Assembly (NCBI GenBank): GCA_030427965.1
Contig: JAUICD010000003.1
Location: forward strand, 1-64,000
Direction: 5' to 3'
From: Bdellovibrionia bacterium
Lineage (GTDB): Bacteria; Bdellovibrionota; Bdellovibrionia; Bdellovibrionales; JAUICD01
DNA: 64,000 nucleotides
Below, in pieces: positions 37,365 to 45,605 of this stretch; positions within the stretch are counted from its first letter, which is position 1; every line of letters starts with the position of its first letter. The translations under genes and the position numbers were made by a program. A model generated the notes under the pieces. It was not told where the DNA came from. It made no database searches and saw only the letters and a list, made by a program, of their open reading frames with translations.

Positions 37365-38120
37365 TCACTTCTTTGCCAAAACTTTGGCTGAAGCCAACGT
37401 TTGATTGTTGCCAAGTTTTACAACAAGAATTTTGCCCTTCCCTCGAACCGTGAATCCCATCATTGCTGAAGCCACTTGATCTCCAATGACAGTATTCATC
37501 GAAGAGTTAAATGTTTCTGCACGAAGAGCCACAACATTGTCATGTTCAAAGCTACCAATTAAGTCTCCCCTTAACCCAAGAGAAGAAATTCTTGATGTGA
37601 CACTAAAAACACCTCGAGTATAACCATTGACTGCCAGTTCATCATTTCCCTTTCTATAAAGCCCTGCGGGTATGTTTGCAGACAAAGCCACACGACCTTC
37701 GCGTTTATTGAGAACCAAAGGACTCGTTGAAATTCCTGAAATTTCAACATAACGACCACTCTTTTGAGAGCTTGTCATTTTCATGACACCACCAGTTGGG
37801 GGCTTGGCTTCAATTGTAGAGCCTTGTGGATCTAAACCAAAAAGAATAAGACCAATTCGGTTTCCTTCGACAATCTCACCCTCATAGAGAGAGGCTTTAT
37901 CTAGATCTTCATAATAAACAAAGATATTCCATCGTCCACTTTTTTGGCCTCTTTCTTTTATTGGGCTCACAATAGCGCAAACATCTTTTTTTGTGTTCTG
38001 CACTTTTCCGCAGAACACTCCTGTCAGATCAAGGATATTGCTTGGTAAATCCTCAATTCCCTTGGTATGACCGATGCTTGCTGTCAGCAAGATCGCTATA
38101 AATAGTTTCAGTGATTTCAT
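37365..38120 (-). CDS. Secreted beta-rich protein of unknown function
   Basis: About 251 residues from ATG 38120, preceded by AAAGGAGA. Signal peptide MKSLKLFIAILLTASIGHTKG. The mature part is mostly beta strands with two cysteines (VFCGKVQNTKKDVCAIV) near its N-terminus. Repeated strand motifs (GEIVEGNRIGLILFG, GRYVEISGISTSPLVLN, GRVALSANIPAGLYR, GVFSVTSRISSLG) suggest a lipocalin- or jelly-roll-like barrel, but I do not recognise the family. Its stop lies 9 bases before the next gene's ATG. Middle gene of the secreted trio. Confidence 0.65.
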   Translation of the reverse strand: MKSLKLFIAILLTASIGHTKGIEDLPSNILDLTGVFCGKVQNTKKDVCAIVSPIKERGQKSGRWNIFVYYEDLDKASLYEGEIVEGNRIGLILFGLDPQGSTIEAKPPTGGVMKMTSSQKSGRYVEISGISTSPLVLNKREGRVALSANIPAGLYRKGNDELAVNGYTRGVFSVTSRISSLGLRGDLIGSFEHDNVVALRAETFNSSMNTVIGDQVASAMMGFTVRGKGKILVVKLGNNQTLASAKVLAKK

Positions 38121-38161
38121 TTTCTTCTCCTTTAAACTGTAAACGTTCAATTTTTTAAATT

Positions 38162-39259
38162 TTAACGATTGTATGGCCCTCTTCTTTGATGGCTACGATG
38201 AGTGCAAAACCCACGATCTTCACAAACATGCCTTGGACGTCGCCTTCTATCACCACGTAAGTACTGACCTGAGCGTCCCACTGGCTCAACATGTATCCAA
38301 TCTGGGTAAGAATAAGGATCTGAGCACTGAGGATGTGCAAGCTCACTTCTCACGACACTTGCCGTTCCAACTGCAAAGCGAACCGCCTCTTGCGGGCTTC
38401 CCCAAATTGGAATTCCTGCATTCCACTTTTGAAGCAAACGAAACGCATTGTCGGTATCTGAAATCGGGCAGTAAAGCGATTCTCTAAAATCATCCCAACG
38501 TAAATCTCTTGAAACCCATTTGAAAACTTTCTCGGCCACACGAGTTTTGTAGTAATGAGAAAACAAACTCTCAGGAAACCCTGTTCTTAAACCAGCCTGC
38601 TCACCGAGATAGAATTTCAAAAGATTCAAAGCTGCTTCCTGGTAACCTTGATAAAGACTTACCCAAATACCTTGGCGATCACATCTTGTAGATGGGTAAC
38701 AAGGGTCATCATAGGCATAGGCTGGCACGAGGTAAGTGTTGTCCAGAGGAACAATAAATCGTTTCACATGTTCAATGTATGCAAAAAGAACTCGATAGGC
38801 CGTGCGATTTTCATTAACTAAACACTGTTCTTTCTGAGGACTTGGTCTTTCAGCACAACGAGATCCATCAAAAGCCTCGCGATCCAACTCGCGGCCACGT
38901 TCAATGGCAACTCGAGTCATCGGCTGATAATGACTTGGCCACCGACTATACACCCTCAATGCCGCTCTTAGGGCACGAGTTAGTATGTCTCTTTTTTCTG
39001 CAAAGGACTTTCTGTCATTTGTTCCAGCTAAAACTTGGCCCAAATTGAGTTTCTCAAGCGCTCGGTTTCCGTAATGTTCTAGGTATTCATCAAATTCATC
39101 ACCTTGAACATCACTTACTGAATCAAAAAGTGGATCAAATTCACTTTCCAAAGTTCCACCCACTTCAGTTCCCGGCCGAACACCTTGTGCATCAGCGACC
39201 ATCGCCCATCCCAATATGGATACCATTACAGCCACCACAGCTAAGTTTTTTATTTTCAT
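38162..39259 (-). CDS. Secreted helical protein of unknown function with Arg-rich tail
   Basis: 365 residues. Signal peptide MKIKNLAVVAVMVSILGWA with cleavage after ADA. The mature protein is mostly helical and contains cysteine pairs (CAERPSPQKEQC, CYPSTRC) that could form disulphides. The last 35 residues become strikingly basic (YLRGDRRRRPRHVCEDRG). A different reading frame over the same bases gives a hydrophobic sequence instead, so a frameshift near 38300 is possible. First gene of the secreted trio; the regulator gene ends 33 bases upstream of its start. Confidence 0.65.
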   Translation of the reverse strand: MKIKNLAVVAVMVSILGWAMVADAQGVRPGTEVGGTLESEFDPLFDSVSDVQGDEFDEYLEHYGNRALEKLNLGQVLAGTNDRKSFAEKRDILTRALRAALRVYSRWPSHYQPMTRVAIERGRELDREAFDGSRCAERPSPQKEQCLVNENRTAYRVLFAYIEHVKRFIVPLDNTYLVPAYAYDDPCYPSTRCDRQGIWVSLYQGYQEAALNLLKFYLGEQAGLRTGFPESLFSHYYKTRVAEKVFKWVSRDLRWDDFRESLYCPISDTDNAFRLLQKWNAGIPIWGSPQEAVRFAVGTASVVRSELAHPQCSDPYSYPDWIHVEPVGRSGQYLRGDRRRRPRHVCEDRGFCTHRSHQRRGPYNR

Positions 39260-39291
39260 TTTCCTCTCCTCATTTTTATCTTTTTGTTCTT

Positions 39292-40164
39292 TTACTTTTT
39301 CGTTAATTTCATAATTTGACAGCTCATCTGGACCACACTTTCCTTCTTTCCTTGATCCGTGGAAAACTCGCGATTCATTGAGCCTATGAATTCGTCAACC
39401 CTATCAAAAAACTCTTGCAGTCGATTTCGCGCGATAGCAACTGTAAGGGTTTTTAGGTAACGTTCATTTCTATTTTCAATTTCAATTTGCTTTGAAACAT
39501 ACTCAAATACGGATTTATGGTAATCAATAATACCCGTTTCAACTATGTCATTGTTGTACCGACGAACACTTGGAGTGGTTTTGGCATATCCACTTTTTTC
39601 ATTTGAGTCTCTTTTAATAAATCCAAGGTCTTCTAAAACAGTCAGGGCATGCCCCACTTCTTTTGGGGAAATTTTTGATCCAAAGATTTTTGAAATCCCA
39701 CCCAAACTGTAGTCTTCAAGTTCAAGGTCAAAAACTTCAAGAACAGGGATGACATACCAGTTTTTAAAAAGTTCAAGGTGACGATCAGAAAGATCCACCC
39801 ACTCACATTTGACCTTGCGGCTCGAAGCTCTGAGTTGCTCGTAATAGTGTCTTTTTGAATCCGTATCTTTACAAAGGTTGAATTTAACTAAAGCTTCAAA
39901 GAAAATGGATTCATCACCAGTTAAATTAAGGGCAGCACAAAATTTCGGAATATTCTCAGATGAAAGTGGTCTGTCTCCATCAATAATTTTTTTGACATGA
40001 CTTCTGGAAGCAAGATTTGCCTTTGAAGCAAACACAGCAAAAGAGTAGTCCTTTTGTGAAGCTTTCTTATACGCAAAGAAATCTGACAAGAATCGACGAT
40101 AATCATCATATTCAAACACCGATGGCGCTTCACTTGATTCAGAGTTGTTCATTACAAGTCTCAT
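39292..40164 (-). CDS. TIGR02147-family putative transcriptional regulator
   Basis: About 290 residues from ATG 40164 (GAGGAAGAA upstream). It matches the TIGR02147 pattern first seen in Fibrobacter and common in Bdellovibrionota: FEYDDYRRFLSDFFAYKK, SFAVFASKANLASRSHVKKI, IDGDRPLSSENIPKF (an HTH-like first domain), then ESIFFEALVKFN and a winged-helix-like region (GHALTVLEDLGFIKRD). Members often lie beside secreted proteins, as here; regulation of the downstream trio is inferred. The start is 118 bases from the divergent peptidase gene, so one regulator could control both directions. Confidence 0.85.
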   Translation of the reverse strand: MRLVMNNSESSEAPSVFEYDDYRRFLSDFFAYKKASQKDYSFAVFASKANLASRSHVKKIIDGDRPLSSENIPKFCAALNLTGDESIFFEALVKFNLCKDTDSKRHYYEQLRASSRKVKCEWVDLSDRHLELFKNWYVIPVLEVFDLELEDYSLGGISKIFGSKISPKEVGHALTVLEDLGFIKRDSNEKSGYAKTTPSVRRYNNDIVETGIIDYHKSVFEYVSKQIEIENRNERYLKTLTVAIARNRLQEFFDRVDEFIGSMNREFSTDQGKKESVVQMSCQIMKLTKK

Positions 40165-40282
40165 TTCTTCCTCTTTGCTTGAACGCAAACAAACCACAGT
40201 GTTTCTAAAAACCGTAGTGTAATGAATTCAAATTCATCATTTTTCGTTTTCATTTGGATACAGAAGCAAATAGATTTGCCCC

Positions 40283-41389
40283 ATGAGTCAGCTCCGTTTT
40301 TTTTGCCTTACTGTTATTGTTTTAGAGCTTGCAAGTGTTTCCCTTGCTTTTTCGCAAAGCCCCGAAAGACATCCGCTTGTTGAAACATGCCCTCAAACAC
40401 CAAGCTCTTGGACACACTCTGAACAAATTTCTGTAAACACTTTAAGCGGAAAGCTTGCTATTGAGTTTTATTGGAACGCAACTCGACGGCCCTACCCCCT
40501 TCTTTATCCCGACATATTAAAAGATCGATTGAAATCGATAAGCTATAGGTTTCAAACAATAGCTCCCTCAGTTTCTTTTCCCAAAAAAATAGAAATTTTG
40601 ATCTTTGATGCGTTTGAAAACTCTCACTTAAAGTTTTCAGGGTTCTTTTGTCCAAACTTGCAAGAAAAAGAAATTGCAAAATTTCTCGTGAACAAAAACT
40701 TTGTCGAATCATTTACTATATTCACACCAAAACTGACACACGAGCTTGCTCATTACTACACATGGAAAACTGAAAAAGATTTTGACCCCTGGTTTGAAGA
40801 AGGCCTTGCTTACAACCTAGAGCTAAAAGCTTCCGGCTCTCAAATCAATCAAGCAACATATGATCACATTTCCCTGACACCCTGGTTTTCACTTAACTCA
40901 ACTCAACCCTCAGGTGTTTCTAAGGAGTCGTGGCTCTCAAACTTCTACACTCATTCAGAGCTTTTTATTCAATATATTCTCAACCATTGTGATGAAGGTC
41001 TTTTTGAGATAGCACTTCATTCCACAAGTCAAAATGCCAGAAGTATTGTTTCAAAAATTTGCAATAGACCTTTTGAAGATGTATTTTCAGATTTTCAGAT
41101 TAGAAAATATATCAATCGAAGTGATTACTTCCAAAGAGATGATCTTGTAGATAGATATCGACTCACGCGCCACGAGTTACTCCCCTCTCTTGAGGTCGCA
41201 TCTCTTTCTCCAAGCTCACTTTCTGCATCGATAATTGAGTCTCATAGAGTGAACGAGTTTTTCCAGAAATCAAACTGCCGTGTATACTGGATACCAGATG
41301 ACAACTTTAGAACTCCGATTGAAGTGCTTCGTCACACTGGAGATACAGTTATGCCGGGGCGCTCAATTCCACTTGTGGTTTGTTTTTGA
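40283..41389 (+). CDS. Secreted HExxH zinc metallopeptidase (gluzincin-like)
   Basis: 368 residues. Signal peptide MSQLRFFCLTVIVLELASVS, cleavage near AFS. The zinc-binding helix THELAHYYTW supplies two histidines and the catalytic Glu, and WFEEGLAYNLE about 22 residues later supplies the third ligand (Glu), the arrangement of clan MA(E) peptidases. The protein is otherwise not closely recognisable; the flanks are strand-rich and contain a few cysteines. It is exported, so it would act on envelope, surroundings or prey proteins. The stop codon abuts the second palindromic element (41390). Confidence 0.78.
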   Translation: MSQLRFFCLTVIVLELASVSLAFSQSPERHPLVETCPQTPSSWTHSEQISVNTLSGKLAIEFYWNATRRPYPLLYPDILKDRLKSISYRFQTIAPSVSFPKKIEILIFDAFENSHLKFSGFFCPNLQEKEIAKFLVNKNFVESFTIFTPKLTHELAHYYTWKTEKDFDPWFEEGLAYNLELKASGSQINQATYDHISLTPWFSLNSTQPSGVSKESWLSNFYTHSELFIQYILNHCDEGLFEIALHSTSQNARSIVSKICNRPFEDVFSDFQIRKYINRSDYFQRDDLVDRYRLTRHELLPSLEVASLSPSSLSASIIESHRVNEFFQKSNCRVYWIPDDNFRTPIEVLRHTGDTVMPGRSIPLVVCF

Positions 41390-41786
41390 GTCGTTTTGTC
41401 TAATTTTATTAATTCACAAAAAGTTCAGACATGCGTTTTGCTACTTTACGTCAGCTAGCGCTGCCGCAAAGTAGCAAAGCCGAACTCACTTTTTCTGAAT
41501 TAATAAAATTAGACAAACCAGACAAAGGGGGAGAGGGAGAACGTGAGAAACAATAGTCAAACAGATGTTCCACTACTTTACCTCAACTAGCGCTGCCGCA
41601 AAGTAGCAAAGCCGAACTCACTTTTTCTGAATTAATAAAATTAGATAAACCAGACAAAGGGGGAGAGGGAGAGCGTGAGAAACAATTGCCAAACAAGCAT
41701 TCCACTACTCTACGTCAGCTAGCGCTGCCGAAAAGTAGCAAAGCCGAACTCACTTTTTCTGAATTAATAAAATTAGATAAAACGAC
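41390..41786. repeat. Palindromic repeat element, copy 2: three 132-bp units with 26-bp terminal inverted repeats
   Basis: Same structure and orientation as 35281-35673. ACGTCAGCT or its variant recurs at 41448, 41580 and 41712 (132-base steps). Bases 41390-41415 and 41761-41786 are inverted copies with a single mismatch, so this copy has clear terminal inverted repeats. The left repeat begins right after the peptidase stop codon. An in-frame TAG at about 41555 interrupts the reading frame that stays open in copy 1. No transposase is encoded, which fits a MITE-like or REP-like element. Confidence 0.9.
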
Positions 41787-41814
41787 AATCTAAGGAAAGA
41801 TATGTGTGAGTTAT

Positions 41815-42573
41815 TTAGAGGGTGAGGGTCAGGGGGCAGTGGTCGGAACCCATAACTTCTGGGTGAATCACACAGGATTTGATGGATTTACTAAACTCAC
41901 TATTTGTACAGAAATAATCAATTCTCCAACCTACATTTTTTTCACGCACACCAGGTCTATAACTCCACCACGTGTAGTGACCTGATTCATCACAAAAAAG
42001 CCTGAAACAATCATCAAAGCCATCACTTAAAAAATCACTCATCCAATCACGCTCTTCAGGCAAAAACCCTGCATTTTTCTTGTTGGTTTTTGGGTTTTTA
42101 AGATCTATCTCTTTATGAGCAACGTTGTAGTCTCCACAAAGGACAACATTCTCACCTCTTTTAACCAAATCTTTAAGATAAGCTTGGATTTCCACGCAAA
42201 ATGCCAACTTGTAATCCAGCCTTGTGTGCTCTCTTTGTGAGTTTGGAAAGTACGCATTGACCACAGTGACGTTTTCAAATTTTGTAGTTAATATTCGACC
42301 TTCACTGTCGATTTCATCAATTCCAATTCCATACTTCACCTCTAAAGGTTCAGATTTAGAAAATGTGGAAACCCCACTATAACCCCTCTTCTCAGCACTG
42401 GACCAATACGTATTGTACCCAAGCGGTTTCAACTGCTCTTCAGTGAGTTGATCTGGATGCGACTTTGTTTCTTGAAGACATAAAACATCAGGAGAGTGCC
42501 CATCAAGCCACGACAGAAATTCCTTCTTCCAGACCGCACGATACCCATTGACATTCCAAGACGTGATTCTCAT
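41815..42573 (-). CDS. xth: Exodeoxyribonuclease III
   Basis: 252 residues. AP endonuclease and 3'-5' exonuclease of base-excision repair in the cytosol. Motifs of the EEP superfamily: SWNVNGYR, LQETKSHPDQLT (metal-binding Glu), VVNAYFPNSQRE, LCGDYNVAHKEIDLKNP, DCFRLF, YTWWSYRPGVREKNVGWRID and the final GSDHCPLTLTL (catalytic Asp/His). Length is normal. The start overlaps the pepP stop by 4 bases. Confidence 0.96.
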   Translation of the reverse strand: MRITSWNVNGYRAVWKKEFLSWLDGHSPDVLCLQETKSHPDQLTEEQLKPLGYNTYWSSAEKRGYSGVSTFSKSEPLEVKYGIGIDEIDSEGRILTTKFENVTVVNAYFPNSQREHTRLDYKLAFCVEIQAYLKDLVKRGENVVLCGDYNVAHKEIDLKNPKTNKKNAGFLPEERDWMSDFLSDGFDDCFRLFCDESGHYTWWSYRPGVREKNVGWRIDYFCTNSEFSKSIKSCVIHPEVMGSDHCPLTLTL

Positions 42574-43901
42574 ATGACTTGATCCAAGCCCTTTCCAACA
42601 AGTGCTTCTATTTCACTTATCTCTTTTGGAACACCACTTGTGAGGTTTTCATTTCCTGAGTTTGTGACCAAAATATCATCTTCGATACGCACACCAATTC
42701 CACGCAACTCCTGAGGTGCAGATTTATCATCAATTGGAATGTAAAGTCCTGGCTCAATTGTCAGACACATACCTTCTTCAAGAGGACGAGGTTCACCGTT
42801 GTGCGTGTAAAGTCCTTGATCGTGAACATCCAAACCCAAAAAGTGCCCAATGTTATGTGGATAATATTTTTTAAAAGCCTGACTCTCAATCAATTTGGAT
42901 TTTTCACCACTTAAGAGTTTCAAATCAATCATCACTTGCGTCAGATCTTCAATCACTTGCGTTTGGATTTCCACAAAAGTGACACCAGGCTTTACTGCAT
43001 CCACAGCTCGCTTTTGGATTTCTAAAACTCGACTGTAAACATCTCTTTGAATATCAGAAAATTTACCACTTACAGGGAAAGTTCGCGTAATATCTGCTGA
43101 ATAATGATTCCACTCCGTACCAGCATCAATCAATAAAAGATCTCCATCAGAACACTTCTCGTCATTGAAGACATAGTGAAGAGTTGTGGCGTTCTTACCA
43201 GAGGCCACAATCGAGTTATACCCAGGCCTAGCTGATCCCCCCATTTTAAATGTGTACTCAATGACTGCAAGCACTTGGCGTTCAGTCACTCCAGGCACAG
43301 TAAATTTCATTGCGTTTGTATGTGCTTTGGCGCTCAAATTTGCCGCCTCTCTCAACCACTCTTTTTCCTTTTCTGACTTAATAACTCTTTGTTCACCTAT
43401 GAGCTCCCAAAAATCCTCGATCGGAAGCAAACCCTTTCCACTACGGCCAAAACTTTTTTGTACTGTTTCCATTGCCAAATCTAAAATAGAATCAAACCGA
43501 TGATTCCCCTTTCTATAATAAATTTTATTTACATCCTTGAGTAAATCAGGAAGCTTTGAAGAAAGCTCTTCCAGGTTGTATCCCTTGTCCATTGCAAACA
43601 CACTTTCAACGCCTTCGGGTCCAAATCGAAAACCATCCCATGTTTCGGCCGCCGGGTCCTTGGGGCGCACAAACATGATTTTTTCCTCTACCTGCCCCGG
43701 GCGAAACACAAAAACTGCATCCGGCTCCTCAAACCCAGTCATATAATAAAAATTGCTGTCTTGTCGGAAAAGGTGATGGACATCATGGTTTCTTATATAT
43801 TCCGAGTTTGCGACCAAAATAAGAGCTGCTCCCTTTATTTTTGAGCCCAACTCTTTTTGTCTTTCTTTAAATATTTCAATATCGACTTCTGGCTTTCTCA
43901 T
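42570..43901 (-). CDS. pepP: Xaa-Pro aminopeptidase (M24B)
   Basis: 443 residues. Cytosolic dinuclear Mn peptidase that removes an N-terminal residue preceding proline. An N-terminal creatinase-like domain (SEYIRNHDVHHLFRQDSNFY) is followed by the pita-bread fold with all metal ligands in place: DAGTEWNHYSADITRTFP (two Asp), HNIGHFLGLDVHD (His), LTIEPGLYIP (Glu) and GVRIEDDILVT (Glu). Complete and typical. GGGAG precedes the ATG. Upstream on the same strand is the patatin-like lipoprotein gene; xth follows with a 4-base overlap. Confidence 0.95.
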   Translation of the reverse strand: MRKPEVDIEIFKERQKELGSKIKGAALILVANSEYIRNHDVHHLFRQDSNFYYMTGFEEPDAVFVFRPGQVEEKIMFVRPKDPAAETWDGFRFGPEGVESVFAMDKGYNLEELSSKLPDLLKDVNKIYYRKGNHRFDSILDLAMETVQKSFGRSGKGLLPIEDFWELIGEQRVIKSEKEKEWLREAANLSAKAHTNAMKFTVPGVTERQVLAVIEYTFKMGGSARPGYNSIVASGKNATTLHYVFNDEKCSDGDLLLIDAGTEWNHYSADITRTFPVSGKFSDIQRDVYSRVLEIQKRAVDAVKPGVTFVEIQTQVIEDLTQVMIDLKLLSGEKSKLIESQAFKKYYPHNIGHFLGLDVHDQGLYTHNGEPRPLEEGMCLTIEPGLYIPIDDKSAPQELRGIGVRIEDDILVTNSGNENLTSGVPKEISEIEALVGKGLDQVI

Positions 43902-43923
43902 ACCATCTCCCAGGGAATGCTCC

Positions 43924-44811
43924 CTAATAACCGTATTTCTTGGCGATTTGTTTTGCGAAACTCAAGCCCGCTTGTTGACCCAATAAAACAAATCTCTTTC
44001 TTGAATTAAAATCTTGATAATCTGTATTTCCCATTCTCACGCTAATTCTCCAATCCAATCCTTCGACATTGGCATCAAAATCTCTTTTGACTTTTGACCA
44101 AAGAATTTGTGCTTCTTCATTTTCTTTAATTGATGCCACTTGGGTTGATGTGCCTTCTGAAAGAAGGTCTACAAAAACAATCACGTCCGCACCCATACGC
44201 TTGGACTCTTCCACGGCCCGAGCCAAAGACTCTGTATTTGCCACCCAACCTCGATAACTTTTGTATATTGGAGGATATGGAATACATTTTTTCAAAGCCT
44301 CAACAACCGATCCACCCCTTATCCAAACATCTTTTTCTGTAACAAGGTTGTGAGCTCCACATGTAAACTTGAGACTTAAGTCTCCAATTTGTAAGCGCCC
44401 AAAGGGATCTTTTAAAAAGGGAACAAGCTTTCCAATACTTTCTTTCTTTGGTTTTGATTGAAAAAGAGTTTTTGTCGGCACATGCTCTGTTTTTAATTTT
44501 TGAAGCTTCCACTCTGTATCGTGACTCTTTCCTTTGATTGCATACAACCCACCGATCAATGCCCCCCACTCGTACCCTACAATTGAGTGTATGGGAATTT
44601 CAGCTCGCTCAAGCTCCCTTAAAACCCCCAAATGTGCAAAAGATCGAATGCCGCCTGGGCCAAGAATCACTCCAATTTTGGGAAGTGTTTTTTGGTTATC
44701 TCCTCGTGAATCCCCATCGCGAACGATTTCTTGGACAGTTGGACGACTAGCTGTTTGGCAACCGACAAGTGCTATTAGGACGAGCGTGTATAAAAAATTC
44801 TTTATTCCCAT
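43924..44811 (-). CDS. Patatin-like lipoprotein lacking the catalytic dyad (pseudo-enzyme)
   Basis: 295 residues. Lipoprotein signal MGIKNFLYTLVLIALVGC (Cys18). The patatin fold is recognisable: the oxyanion region VILGPGGIRSFAHLGVL, the nucleophile elbow region SIVGYEWGALIGGLYA, and the late GADVIVFVDL strand. The nucleophile motif G-x-S-x-G reads GYEWG (residues 79-83), so serine is replaced by Glu81. The DGG motif of the second catalytic residue reads RGW (187-189). Both catalytic residues are therefore missing, and lipase activity is unlikely. The first 65 bases overlap the tlyA 3' end. Role unknown; a structural or regulatory function at the envelope is possible. Confidence 0.82.
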   Translation of the reverse strand: MGIKNFLYTLVLIALVGCQTASRPTVQEIVRDGDSRGDNQKTLPKIGVILGPGGIRSFAHLGVLRELERAEIPIHSIVGYEWGALIGGLYAIKGKSHDTEWKLQKLKTEHVPTKTLFQSKPKKESIGKLVPFLKDPFGRLQIGDLSLKFTCGAHNLVTEKDVWIRGGSVVEALKKCIPYPPIYKSYRGWVANTESLARAVEESKRMGADVIVFVDLLSEGTSTQVASIKENEEAQILWSKVKRDFDANVEGLDWRISVRMGNTDYQDFNSRKRFVLLGQQAGLSFAKQIAKKYGY

Positions 44812-45526
44812 CTTTTCCCTCTATTGGACTTTCGAAGTAATTGATCTTGATCAACCCATGGTTCAAAACCTGATCTTCGATTTTTAGTTGAACTTGGCCA
44901 TAAAGTCGAGGGTCGATTACAATTCCAGACTTAGTAATGTTGTTCTTACCCACCTCAAATTGAGGCTTTACCAGCGCCAGCAAATGACCACCTTCAGAAA
45001 TTGCACTCGCGACCCGGGGAATCACATGTTCTAATGAAATAAAAGACACATCCACCACCACAAGATCATAACGCTTGCCATCGTTAAATCCCAATAGCTT
45101 AGACTCTGGAGTCTCTTTGATATTGATACTCTCATAAACTCGAACCTGGGAATGCTCTTTTAAATGATCTGAGATTTGCTCACGGCCAACCTCAATGCCG
45201 ATCACCTTTTTGGCCCCACGCTCTATAAGACATTGAGTGAACCCACCTGTTGATTGGCCAACATCAAGACAAACAAAGTCCTTCACGCTTAAATTTGCAA
45301 TCTCAAGTGCTCCCTTAAGTTTCACCCCACCCCTTGAAACATATCGAAGTAGTTCATGGTCATTGATTTGAATTTTTGCACTCTCAACTTCATCGATTTC
45401 AAAAGATGGCTTTGCCACAGGTTTTCCATCAAAAAAAACCAACCCCTTTTGAATAAGATCTTGGGCGTGAGATCTAGAGCGAGCCAATTTCAAACGACTC
45501 AAGATCACGTCTGCTCTAAATTTCAT
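44747..45526 (-). CDS. tlyA: TlyA-family rRNA 2'-O-methyltransferase
   Basis: 259 residues. An N-terminal S4-like RNA-binding domain (ADVILSRLKLARSRSHAQDL, LIQKGLVFFDGKPVAKPS) is followed by an FtsJ-type methyltransferase domain (VCLDVGQSTGGFTQCLIERG as the SAM loop; catalytic Lys and Asp in the VSRGGVKLKGALE and DLVVVDVSFIS segments; LLALVKPQFEVGK). TlyA 2'-O-methylates 16S and, in some bacteria, 23S rRNA cytidines; despite the old name it is not a hemolysin. The C-terminal 13 residues after GNKEFFIHA are atypical because the gene runs 65 bases into the patatin-like gene's signal-peptide region. Confidence 0.93.
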   Translation of the reverse strand: MKFRADVILSRLKLARSRSHAQDLIQKGLVFFDGKPVAKPSFEIDEVESAKIQINDHELLRYVSRGGVKLKGALEIANLSVKDFVCLDVGQSTGGFTQCLIERGAKKVIGIEVGREQISDHLKEHSQVRVYESINIKETPESKLLGFNDGKRYDLVVVDVSFISLEHVIPRVASAISEGGHLLALVKPQFEVGKNNITKSGIVIDPRLYGQVQLKIEDQVLNHGLIKINYFESPIEGKDGNKEFFIHARPNSTCRLPNS

Positions 45527-45605
45527 CTTGCCACCAGTGGGAACCCTGCTCCAAAACTTTCAAAGTGATTCTTCTCGTAACATCTTTCCAAATAAGAACG
45601 ACACG

